NCBI RefSeq assembly: GCF_050433565.1
Contig: NZ_JBNPWZ010000005.1
Location: 124,001-188,000 of the forward strand
DNA length: 64,000 nucleotides
DNA from: Ornithinibacillus bavariensis
GTDB lineage: Bacteria; Bacillota; Bacilli; Bacillales; Amphibacillaceae
Direction: 5' to 3'
This document shows, one piece after another, positions 57,480 through 64,000 of the stretch. The notes beneath the pieces are model-generated. The model was not told the origin of the DNA. It saw only the letters and a list, made by a program, of their open reading frames with translations, and did not search any database. Made by a program: the position numbers and the translations under genes. The number at the start of each line of letters is the position of its first letter. Positions within the stretch are counted from its first letter, which is position 1.

Positions 57480-60159
57480 ATGATTCTTCATTTTCATCAT
57501 CACTAGGAGGACTTGTATCAGTTTCATCTCCAGGATCTGGTTCGGTATTTTGGTTACCTGGTATTTGAAGTGTTACCTGACGTGTTTCACTACGACTACC
57601 TTGGTTTGCACCATTCTTACCTATAGCGGTAACATAGATCGTATAGCTTTGACCAGGTTCAAAGTTACCACTTATTTCAATACCCTTTGAATAAACCATC
57701 TGTGTACCACCTTGTGGGCCCTCTACTCTTACTTCATAGGAAGCAGGAGGTCCATTATAGCCCCATGATACATCAATGATGGACTTATTAGGATCGTATA
57801 CAGCAGATAAATTATCTACTGGTTTAATTGGAGTTTCTGGTTCTTCCTCTTTAATATTAACGGTAACTGTTTGTGGTTCACTACGAACTTTATCATCATC
57901 CTTTAAGAATGCTATAACCTGAATCGTATAGTTTGAATCACCGCTTACCTCTGTGATATCAATCTTTTTATCATCGGTTGTGGATAGGACTTTCATCGCA
58001 CCACCATCTACACTAGCAGCAACTTCGAACGAGACATCTTTATCAGAGTCATATTTCCATTCAACTTTTATTGCATTTTTTTCTTTTTGGTAATCTGCCT
58101 TCAAACCGGATACAGGGTCTAGCTTATCGTATTTCTCAGATGATTTTTTAGGTTCTGTTCCTTTTACAAACAGTTCTGTTACTATTTGAGAATCAGGCGT
58201 ATATTCACTAGGTAAAGCAGCAGGATTAGATCCTTTTTCTACTTTAACCTTTACTACAGAATCTGGCATCTTATAGTCTGCAGTCTCAACACCCTTGGAT
58301 AGTTCACTCATTGTTTGTTTGAATAGGGCATGTGCCACATATTTTTCACTATTCATAGTTCGTTTGTCTTTATCATATCCTACCCAAACGGCCATGGTGT
58401 AGTTGGTTGTATAACCGGCAATCCAAGAGTCTTTAACACCTTCGACATCCTTTAAGTTAGTTGTACCTGTTTTAGCTGCTACAGGTAGACCAGGTATTCT
58501 TGCAGGGCCACCTGATGAACCTTGAGATAAAGCGGTTTTTAACATATCCGTTATCATAAACGCAGTATAATCTGACATGGCAACCTTAGGCTCTGGTGTT
58601 AAATCCACCGTCTGATCGTTAGGGAAGACAACCTTAGAGACTGCATATGGCTCATTACGTATACCTTCATTGGCAAATGCTTGATATGCCCCCGCTAATT
58701 GAAGTGGGTTTACAGTAGTGTCTGCACCACCAATAGCATCAGTTAATTTTGGTTTCCCATCAACAAATTCAATACCAAGATTATTCGCGAATTGCTGTGA
58801 TTTATCATAACCAACATCCACTAAGGTCTTTACAGCAGGTACGTTTAGTGATTCTTGAAGCGCATATCGCGCAGTCATCCAACCTTGGTAAGTACGGTTC
58901 CAGTTTCGAATTACTTGCCCATTACTTCCAGCAATTTCGTACGGCTTATCATCATTTATTTGCTGATAGGTGGACATTTTATTGTATTCAATAGCAGGAC
59001 CATAAGCAACAATTGGTTTAAAGGTTGAACCTGCCTGGTTTCCACCTTGTATTGCGTAATTAAAGCCATTCTTATAATTCCTATCTCCACCAATAGCAAG
59101 AATTGCTCCTGTTTTTGAATCTAGGACTACCATACCAGCATGTAGGTCATCATTCGGGTATGCAACAGGATTATTAGCGTCATCAGAAAGTAAAAATTCT
59201 ACATGATCTTGTGCATCCTTATCTAACGTAGTATAGATTTGCAGACCATCAGTATAAATATCGGCACCTTCAAGCTTTTGTTCAACCTCTCTCTGAACCT
59301 GTTGAATGAAGGCATCATACGGCTTAGGATCAGGTTTTTCTTTTACCAGAAGGGAAGGGATATCAGTCTTAAGTGCTTCATCCGCTTCAGCCTGTGTTAT
59401 TTTGTTATGACGTACCATTAAAGTTAATACTGTTTTCATTCTTTCCTTTGTTAAATCAGGATTTTTAAATGGATCGTATGCCGATGGACGCTGTGGTAAT
59501 CCAGCTAGGATAGCAGCCTCTGCTAATGTTAAATCATGTAAATCAGTTTTACCAAAATACGTTTCTGCAGCTTTAGCTACACCGTATGCACCAGCTCCGT
59601 AATAAATTTTATTAAGATACATTTCAAGGATTTGTTCTTTCGAATATTTCTTTTCTAATTTCAATGCGAGCCATTGTTCCTGTACTTTTAATTTGATTTT
59701 CTTTTCATTCGAAAGGAAGTATCCTTCTACCACCTGTTGTGTAATCGTACTAGCACCTTCTGATCCAAATCCATTTCGAACATTACCTATAATTGCTCCA
59801 CCAATACGTCTGATATCAATACCAGGATGTTTAAAAAATCTCGCATCCTCTGTAGCAGTAACGGCATTAATTAATTTCTCAGGTAAGTCATCAAAGGTAA
59901 TTTTTGTTCGTTTAATGTCTCCTAAGTCAGCAATCAATTCACCATCTTGATCATAAACTTTAGAAGAAAGTGGATCTGTTAATTTCGACGTATCAAGATC
60001 AGGAGCTGTGGCAATATAATAAGTAAATAACCCAGCTACTCCAAGTCCAATAATTAAACATATGATAAAGAATATTTTTATTATTTTTTTCCAAGTAGGT
60101 TTCTTTTTGGCCTTTTTTTGTTTTCGTCGTGCAGTGCGACTTTGGCTGTTTTCTGCCAT
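57478..60159 (-). CDS. ponA: Class A penicillin-binding protein 1 (PBP1A/1B)
   Basis: Bifunctional peptidoglycan synthase of 893 residues. A basic cytoplasmic tail (~1-24), one helix (~25-50), a GT51 glycosyltransferase domain (~60-240) with catalytic Glu104 in TATEDARFFKH, and a transpeptidase domain with Ser378-x-x-Lys381 (STFK), SLN and KTGTTN. The C terminus has two fibronectin type III-like repeats (~690-780 and ~785-870; VSGLKADYQKEKNAIKVEW and VDNLSAVYDPNKSIIDVSW) and a low-complexity acidic tail. It follows recU by 17 bp, the conserved recU-ponA operon. ATG after GAGGTAG. Confidence 0.96.
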   Translation of the reverse strand: MAENSQSRTARRKQKKAKKKPTWKKIIKIFFIICLIIGLGVAGLFTYYIATAPDLDTSKLTDPLSSKVYDQDGELIADLGDIKRTKITFDDLPEKLINAVTATEDARFFKHPGIDIRRIGGAIIGNVRNGFGSEGASTITQQVVEGYFLSNEKKIKLKVQEQWLALKLEKKYSKEQILEMYLNKIYYGAGAYGVAKAAETYFGKTDLHDLTLAEAAILAGLPQRPSAYDPFKNPDLTKERMKTVLTLMVRHNKITQAEADEALKTDIPSLLVKEKPDPKPYDAFIQQVQREVEQKLEGADIYTDGLQIYTTLDKDAQDHVEFLLSDDANNPVAYPNDDLHAGMVVLDSKTGAILAIGGDRNYKNGFNYAIQGGNQAGSTFKPIVAYGPAIEYNKMSTYQQINDDKPYEIAGSNGQVIRNWNRTYQGWMTARYALQESLNVPAVKTLVDVGYDKSQQFANNLGIEFVDGKPKLTDAIGGADTTVNPLQLAGAYQAFANEGIRNEPYAVSKVVFPNDQTVDLTPEPKVAMSDYTAFMITDMLKTALSQGSSGGPARIPGLPVAAKTGTTNLKDVEGVKDSWIAGYTTNYTMAVWVGYDKDKRTMNSEKYVAHALFKQTMSELSKGVETADYKMPDSVVKVKVEKGSNPAALPSEYTPDSQIVTELFVKGTEPKKSSEKYDKLDPVSGLKADYQKEKNAIKVEWKYDSDKDVSFEVAASVDGGAMKVLSTTDDKKIDITEVSGDSNYTIQVIAFLKDDDKVRSEPQTVTVNIKEEEPETPIKPVDNLSAVYDPNKSIIDVSWGYNGPPASYEVRVEGPQGGTQMVYSKGIEISGNFEPGQSYTIYVTAIGKNGANQGSRSETRQVTLQIPGNQNTEPDPGDETDTSPPSDDENEES

Positions 60160-60176
60160 TTCTCACTACCTCCAAT

Positions 60177-60752
60177 CTAGAAATAAAGCTGATCAATTAT
60201 TGTTAAGTAATCAACTCTTGTTTGATATTTAAAAGGTATTTCATGGCCTTTAAGCTTGATATCAATGTATGGTATTGATTTTCTACCATCTGCCTCTTTT
60301 TCATACCAATAGGGCAGTAATTCTTTTGCTTCTAGAAGATATGTTTCACTATAAAATGAAAACCGTATAATCATAAAGCAGATTCCACCATGCTTTACTA
60401 CAGATTCCATATGGTTTATTTGATGGTCGTGAATATTAGCTAGTGGAAAAGATGTTTTGTTTTTTGTTTCTTTTGCTTCAAAATCGACGTATCGATTTCG
60501 ATATATGCCATTATAATCCGTAGTTGATGCCTGTTTAAAATAAGCTTCAGTTATAACAGCAGCACTTCTTTTTGGATAATTTACTTTTACAATTTGTACA
60601 GGTGTTGGCTTTTTGTGTATCACTGCTAGATCCATATCTAAATAATACTGGTTGGTGCTATTAATATCCTCTTCCAGTGTCATTCCTCGATTTGAAAATG
60701 AGTGATTCATTGGGCTGCTTTTAACTGCTCGTTTTCCATTCGGATAATTCAT
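60177..60752 (-). CDS. recU: Holliday junction resolvase RecU
   Basis: Type II restriction-fold endonuclease that resolves Holliday junctions in Firmicutes. The 191 residues include the SNRGMTLEEDINSTNQYYL helix, the active-site run YNGIYRNRYVDFEAKETKNK (catalytic Asp, Glu, Lys) and ISF-like FPLANIHDHQINHM. I start at the ATG at 60752, six bases after AGGAGG; the upstream in-frame ATG at 60770 sits before that site. Operon with ponA; diverges from yppC. Confidence 0.95.
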   Translation of the reverse strand: MNYPNGKRAVKSSPMNHSFSNRGMTLEEDINSTNQYYLDMDLAVIHKKPTPVQIVKVNYPKRSAAVITEAYFKQASTTDYNGIYRNRYVDFEAKETKNKTSFPLANIHDHQINHMESVVKHGGICFMIIRFSFYSETYLLEAKELLPYWYEKEADGRKSIPYIDIKLKGHEIPFKYQTRVDYLTIIDQLYF

Positions 60753-60847
60753 GGTTATGCCTCCTAGCATAATACAGTATCATAACAGAAAAATGCCTGC
60801 ATGGTAACTATAATCTCATAAATTCATAGAATAGGCAGGATTTATCA

Positions 60848-61795
60848 ATGAATATGATTAGGAATACTGAGGATTACATCTATTATATAATAAATAAAAC
60901 AAGGAAGCATAATATAGACAACATTTCTAGGACAAAAGCTTATCAGCGTTTTTATTTTAAGTACCCAGAAATAAAATGGGCACTTCTTGCAAGTATTGTC
61001 TCAAGAAATGCAGGTTGGAATATGACTGATTTATATTTAACCCCATACAAAGAGATACTGGGAGAACACCAGCGAATGCGTCTATTTATGACCTACGAGC
61101 GAGCAAATTGGCTTATATTTTCAGATGCATACCCACAGCTCATACTATATGAAATATCTCTTCGCCAGAACAGGCCATTATTTCATCTCCTAAGTGAAAT
61201 ACAGGTATCTAATTTTATGATTCAGGAATGGAATTATTTTTGGAAAAATAAAGATAGGAATCGATTAATGACTTCGCTGATTATTAATGAACAAAATGTT
61301 ATTCAAAAGCCTGTTATCGCGCAACCCTTTTTTAAAAAGAAGGTCTTTTTATCGGTACCGTATCAATTACAAAATTATATCATGTTAAATGCAGTTCTTC
61401 TCCCTACTTTAAATGGGAAAATCTATGGTGGGTATGTTCGTGGATTTACCAATCTTACAAATCGTATCACATTAGGTAAAAGACTAGCATCCCAATTATT
61501 TCATCCGGGCATACATAAAGAAATCCTGGATTTTATCCGTTTTGTTGAACACACAGGAAGTAGATACGATTATGAAAAATACACCTATTATCATTTCCCT
61601 AAAAGCCCATTATTAAGGACAATTTATCCTATTATCGACCACCAAGATATTATACGTAACGACTGGCTGGAATTAAGGGGGATAAGAAATAAATGGCCTC
61701 TTTCCCTTACCGAAGAGCCTATTGAAATTGGAAAGTCATATTATCGGAAAAGGAATATGGTATTTGCTTATTATCACATGAAAAAGTTATTTTAA
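60848..61795 (+). CDS. yppC: YppC, DUF2515 family protein
   Basis: A 315-residue cytoplasmic protein of the DUF2515 family, transcribed away from recU as in B. subtilis. Typical blocks are NISRTKAYQRFYFKYPEIKWALLASIVSRNAGWNMTDLYL and MTYERANWLIFSDAYPQLILYE. Start ATG at 60848 has a modest ribosome site (GGCAGGA). No catalytic motif is recognised and function is unknown. A terminator follows at 61803-61830. Confidence 0.88.
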   Translation: MNMIRNTEDYIYYIINKTRKHNIDNISRTKAYQRFYFKYPEIKWALLASIVSRNAGWNMTDLYLTPYKEILGEHQRMRLFMTYERANWLIFSDAYPQLILYEISLRQNRPLFHLLSEIQVSNFMIQEWNYFWKNKDRNRLMTSLIINEQNVIQKPVIAQPFFKKKVFLSVPYQLQNYIMLNAVLLPTLNGKIYGGYVRGFTNLTNRITLGKRLASQLFHPGIHKEILDFIRFVEHTGSRYDYEKYTYYHFPKSPLLRTIYPIIDHQDIIRNDWLELRGIRNKWPLSLTEEPIEIGKSYYRKRNMVFAYYHMKKLF

Positions 61796-61802
61796 TGAAA
61801 AT

Positions 61803-61830
61803 AGGATTTGCTGAAAATGCAAATCCTTTA
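61803..61830. terminator. Terminator between yppC and sspM
   Basis: AGGATTTGC (61803-61811) pairs with GCAAATCCT (61819-61827), short T-rich tails on both strands; it can serve the converging genes. Confidence 0.7.
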
Positions 61831-61908
61831 AGTAATACGTAACTTCTGAAACGGTAAGCTTTTGTATAAATACTTAAATTTTAGTTACAAGTGTTCTTGC
61901 TTTCTAAC

Positions 61909-62010
61909 TTAAGTAGAAGGACGGTTAGGGCCATTGAGCTTTTTATCTCCAGATTTTAATGGTTTTCCATTAAGTACTTCTTTTTGTTTGTTTTTCTGTT
62001 TGTCTTTCAT
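61909..62010 (-). CDS. sspM: Small acid-soluble spore protein SspM
   Basis: A 33-residue lysine- and asparagine-rich peptide starting MKDKQKNKQKEVLNGKPLK and ending DKKLNGPNRPST. The C-terminal GPNRPST is the hallmark of SspM, a minor forespore protein of Bacillus, and B. subtilis sspM lies in this same ypp region. A perfect AAGGAGG ribosome site precedes the ATG at 62010. Expression would be forespore-specific (sigma-G), but no promoter was confidently located. Confidence 0.8.
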   Translation of the reverse strand: MKDKQKNKQKEVLNGKPLKSGDKKLNGPNRPST

Positions 62011-62165
62011 AATAAAACCTCCTTTTTTGCTTAGTTTGTCTTAAAAGTAAAAAAAAATGAGTTTATCCACTACTTTTGTATATTAGCAACTACTTTTGTC
62101 GAAGGGGCAGGAGATGGTGAGATAGCTATAGAATTAAGCTATTAAATGATAGTAGGAGTGATGAT

Positions 62166-62375
62166 ATGGGTCTTGCTTTGAGAAAAGATAATATTCAAAA
62201 CGGAGTGGCGCGAAAGGATTTTGAAGCCGCATTACATGTTATTGGAGACAGAGCACGTTTGGCAGAACAAAAACTTACTTTAAAAATTGATGAGGAAGTG
62301 CAGCTTTCCTTTCTTAATCAGAAGAAAGCAATTGAACAAGCAACAGTATTCGTACGCGAGCTTCATGTTAAATGA
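62166..62375 (+). CDS. Uncharacterised 69-residue protein
   Basis: A small soluble protein (MGLALRKDNIQNGVARKDFE at the start, FLNQKKAIEQATVFVRELHVK at the end) predicted mostly helical. ATG at 62166 follows TAGGAGTG. I do not recognise a family. In B. subtilis yppD/yppF-type small genes occur here, but I cannot assign it to either. Its stop codon lies inside the stem of the downstream terminator (62359-62386), so the coding end and terminator share bases. Confidence 0.72.
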   Translation: MGLALRKDNIQNGVARKDFEAALHVIGDRARLAEQKLTLKIDEEVQLSFLNQKKAIEQATVFVRELHVK

Positions 62376-62386
62376 AGCTTTTTTTA
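62359..62386 (+). terminator. Terminator overlapping the end of the 69-residue gene
   Basis: AGCTTCAT (62359-62366) pairs with ATGAAGCT (62372-62379), followed by a T-run; the stop codon is at 62373-62375. Confidence 0.88.
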
Positions 62387-62468
62387 TTTTTTCCTCAAGT
62401 TCATATTGATGCAAATATTAGAAAAGAAATGGTACATTATTACTATAGAATGAAAGAATTGAGGAATC

Positions 62469-62825
62469 ATGATGGAATTAACCGAATATACCATACAGCT
62501 TAAAAAGTATCTTCAAGATTTAAAGCAGGTATTTGAAGAAAATAATCCACCAGAAGACCGTAGAGACAAAGAATTCTTTGTTATGGTAAAGAAAAAGACA
62601 TCACCCATTTATGATTTGTTGGAGATTTGGCAAGAACTTGCTTTAAAATTCATAAAAGAGAATAAGATCAGTGTACATCCAAATCAAATTGTATCGACTA
62701 AAGAAAATATGGAGCTTTTATTAATGCATAGCTACTACATTGATGTTAGAAGAAGAAGATACATGGAATTAAATCAATCTGTTCTTTATGTTTTGGATCA
62801 ACTTTTACGTGCAATAGAGTCTTAA
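62469..62825 (+). CDS. yppE: YppE, DUF1798 family protein
   Basis: A 118-residue all-alpha protein of the DUF1798 family, matching YppE by the ELTEYTIQLKKYLQDLKQVFEE start, VKKKTSPIYDLLEIWQELALKFI and LLLMHSYYIDVRRRRYMELNQSV. ATG 62469 or 62472 after TTGAGGA. Function unknown. Located between the unknown small gene and a cytidine deaminase, near gpsB, as yppE is in B. subtilis. Confidence 0.85.
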   Translation: MMELTEYTIQLKKYLQDLKQVFEENNPPEDRRDKEFFVMVKKKTSPIYDLLEIWQELALKFIKENKISVHPNQIVSTKENMELLLMHSYYIDVRRRRYMELNQSVLYVLDQLLRAIES

Positions 62826-62898
62826 TACTCATCTATCTTTACATTTTTTGCAACTTTTACTATAATTAGCTTCCACACTTAATGAAGGGGATGAGGTT

Positions 62899-63297
62899 TT
62901 GTCTAAAAAAGTTCTTATAGATAAAGCTATAGAAATGAGAGAACAGGCTTACGTACCTTATTCAAATTTTCCTGTTGGAGCGGCTTTATTAACTAAATCT
63001 GGGAAAATTTATACAGGATGTAATATTGAAAATGCAGCTTTTCCTGTTTCTTTATGTGCTGAACGTGTAGCAATCTTTAAAGCTATATCAGAAGGGGAAA
63101 CTGATTTTGTAGAGATGGCCGTTGTGGCAGATACAGAACGACCAGTACCACCTTGTGGTTCATGTCGACAAGTAATGAGTGAGTTTTTTGATCCTGATAT
63201 GGTAATTCATCTGACAAATTTACGAATAAACACATTGTCGACTACAATGGATGAATTACTTCCATTCTCATTTAAAAAATCTGATATGGAAAAGTAA
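62899..63297 (+). CDS. cdd: Cytidine deaminase
   Basis: Tetrameric zinc enzyme converting cytidine to uridine. Zinc and catalytic residues are in CAERVAIFKA (Cys and Glu) and PPCGSCRQVM (two Cys); PYSNFPVGAALLTKSGKIYTGCNIENAAFP is the substrate loop. 132 residues. The start is TTG at 62899 after GAAGGGGATGAGG. B. subtilis cdd lies in the dgkA-era region, so this is a relocated gene or a second copy. Confidence 0.93.
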   Translation: MSKKVLIDKAIEMREQAYVPYSNFPVGAALLTKSGKIYTGCNIENAAFPVSLCAERVAIFKAISEGETDFVEMAVVADTERPVPPCGSCRQVMSEFFDPDMVIHLTNLRINTLSTTMDELLPFSFKKSDMEK

Positions 63298-63314
63298 TAC
63301 ATAGCAAACGAAAG

Positions 63315-63354
63315 AAAAGTAAGAGGACTGAGTGTTCAGCTTCTTACTTTTTTG
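63315..63354 (+). terminator. Terminator after cdd
   Basis: AAAAGTAAGA (63315-63324) pairs with TCTTACTTTT (63342-63351), with an inner CTGA/TCAG helix, then T-rich sequence. Confidence 0.88.
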
Positions 63355-63452
63355 CTATAATAAAAAAGGAGACTCGTACATATAGTTAAATAACATGAAA
63401 TAATAATAACTAATGACATCAAGTACAGATGAAATAAATGAGGTGAAACTGA

Positions 63453-63761
63453 GTGAATGGAAATCAAATTAAACTTAGTGGCAAGGATATTTTAGAAAAA
63501 GATTTTAAAACCGCTATGAGAGGTTATAACCAAGAGGAAGTTGATGAATTTCTAGACATCGTTATTCAAGATTACGAAGCTTTTACACAAGAGATTGATC
63601 GATTGAAACAGGAAATTATTCGTTTGAAAAAATCGAGTGAAAATCAAGTGAAAACTAGATCAGCAAGTGGAGCACCACAGGTTAACTATGATGTTTTAAA
63701 GCGACTTTCAAATTTAGAAAAGGCAGTTTTTGGCAGTAAATATGCCAATGCAGATTCCTAG
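63453..63761 (+). CDS. gpsB: Cell division protein GpsB
   Basis: Cytoplasmic adaptor related to DivIVA that shuttles PBP1 between division septum and sidewall. The N-terminal membrane-binding domain LSGKDILEKDFKTAMRGYNQEEVDEFLD is followed by a coiled coil (~35-65) and a helical C-terminal hexamerisation segment (YDVLKRLSNLEKAVFG). 102 residues. The start is GTG at 63453 after GAGGTGAA. Its functional client ponA is 3.3 kb upstream, and rnpB follows, as in B. subtilis. Confidence 0.95.
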   Translation: MNGNQIKLSGKDILEKDFKTAMRGYNQEEVDEFLDIVIQDYEAFTQEIDRLKQEIIRLKKSSENQVKTRSASGAPQVNYDVLKRLSNLEKAVFGSKYANADS

Positions 63762-63800
63762 TTTCTAACTTTTTTTACCAATGAAAAACAAATAAGTTTA

Positions 63801-63809
63801 TGTTAGAAT
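63801..63809 (+). promoter_or_regulatory. Extended -10 promoter of rnpB
   Basis: TGTTAGAAT places a transcription start at about 63816-63818, which coincides with the predicted 5' end of RNase P RNA. Confidence 0.6.
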
Positions 63810-63816
63810 ATAGGAT

Positions 63817-64000
63817 AGTTAATAATTAAATACTCATGTAATCGCTGCATGATTCATGTAGAGGAAAGTCCATGCTCACACAAACTGAGATGTTTGTAGT
63901 GTTCGTGCTTGATGAATTCATAAGTCAAGGTAACCTATTTTGGTTAACGGCAGGTGAAGTTCCTAAGTCATACGATATGGAATTATATCCTTGAAAGTGC
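63817..64000 (+). ncRNA. rnpB: RNase P RNA (class B), 3'-truncated by window edge
   Basis: Catalytic RNA of RNase P, which removes 5' leaders from tRNA precursors. Conserved blocks in order: GTAATCGCTGC, GAGGAAAGTCCATGCTC, GAGATGTTTGTAGTGTTCGTGC, TAACGGCAGG and ATATCCTTGAAAGTGC, matching the B. subtilis type. Only the 5' half is present; the rest lies beyond 64000. The 5' end is approximate. Location after gpsB is the normal one. Confidence 0.93.

Noticed and set aside
1..64000. CRISPR arrays, tRNA/rRNA genes, prophage or defence islands
   Set aside because: No regularly spaced repeats, no tRNA-like cloverleaf blocks or rRNA signatures, and no phage or restriction genes were seen; nearly all sequence is accounted for by conserved chromosomal genes.

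Overview
The window is one continuous, AT-rich stretch of a low-GC, endospore-forming Firmicutes chromosome. Gene content and order (res, fer-ypbB-recS, sleB-ypeB, cmk-ypfD, der-gpsA-spoIVA-hbs-mtrB-hep/men, ndk-cheR-aro, qcrABC, dapB-mgsA-bshA-cca-birA-dinG, aspB-asnS-dnaD-nth, recU-ponA, gpsB-rnpB) match the resA-to-rnpB part of the Bacillus subtilis chromosome. Menaquinone, bacillithiol and spore genes all point to Bacillaceae. The pattern of gene losses suggests a relative of the Oceanobacillus/Virgibacillus group, but that placement is inference. There is no prophage, plasmid, CRISPR array, tRNA or rRNA. The only mobile-element trace is a short decayed transposase fragment near 22.1 kb.

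Layout. 1-5 kb: cytochrome c maturation (resB, cut by the window edge, and resC) and the ResDE two-component system. 5.0-6.4 kb: a cobalamin riboswitch with terminator controlling a transcobalamin-fold lipoprotein and an ECF transporter substrate-binding membrane subunit, the most interesting module here. 6.4-15.4 kb: ferredoxin, ypbB-recS-ypbD-ypbE, the MecA paralogue YpbH, glutamate dehydrogenase, bacillithiol disulfide reductase, asparaginase and the PrsW protease. 15.6-20.6 kb: cortex-lytic SleB with YpeB, the PilZ motility brake, cmk and the S1-domain protein YpfD. 21-27 kb: a DUF72 protein, a transposase remnant, yphA, der, gpsA and small sporulation or membrane genes. 27.4-33 kb: spoIVA with a sigma-E promoter, HU, TRAP, heptaprenyl diphosphate/menaquinone genes and ndk. 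33-39.9 kb: cheR and a reduced aromatic (aroC-aroB-aroA) cluster, then ypiA/B/F. 40-44.8 kb: the menaquinol:cytochrome c oxidoreductase operon and the ypj membrane genes. 44.9-52.6 kb: dapB, methylglyoxal synthase, bacillithiol glycosyltransferase, CCA-adding enzyme, BirA and DinG. 52.8-57.4 kb: ypmB-aspB-asnS-dnaD-nth. 57.5-62 kb (mostly minus strand): PBP1, RecU and the spore protein gene sspM, with yppC on the plus strand. 62-64 kb: small genes, cytidine deaminase, gpsB and the 5' part of RNase P RNA, cut by the right edge.

Functional links. HepS, HepT and MenG make the menaquinone used by the QcrABC complex, whose c-type haem needs ResBC, and ResDE governs respiration genes. BshA (synthesis) and YpdA (reduction) belong to bacillithiol metabolism, although the usual deacetylase gene bshB1 is absent from its normal slot. 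SleB, YpeB, SpoIVA, the SpoVIF-like protein and SspM show a spore former. Compared with B. subtilis, several genes are missing from otherwise conserved slots: folE, aroH/trp/hisC/tyrA, bshB1, panBCD, ypmA, ypoC, seaA/yphB and most of ypjB. B. subtilis comparisons and family lengths are from memory, not from a search run here.
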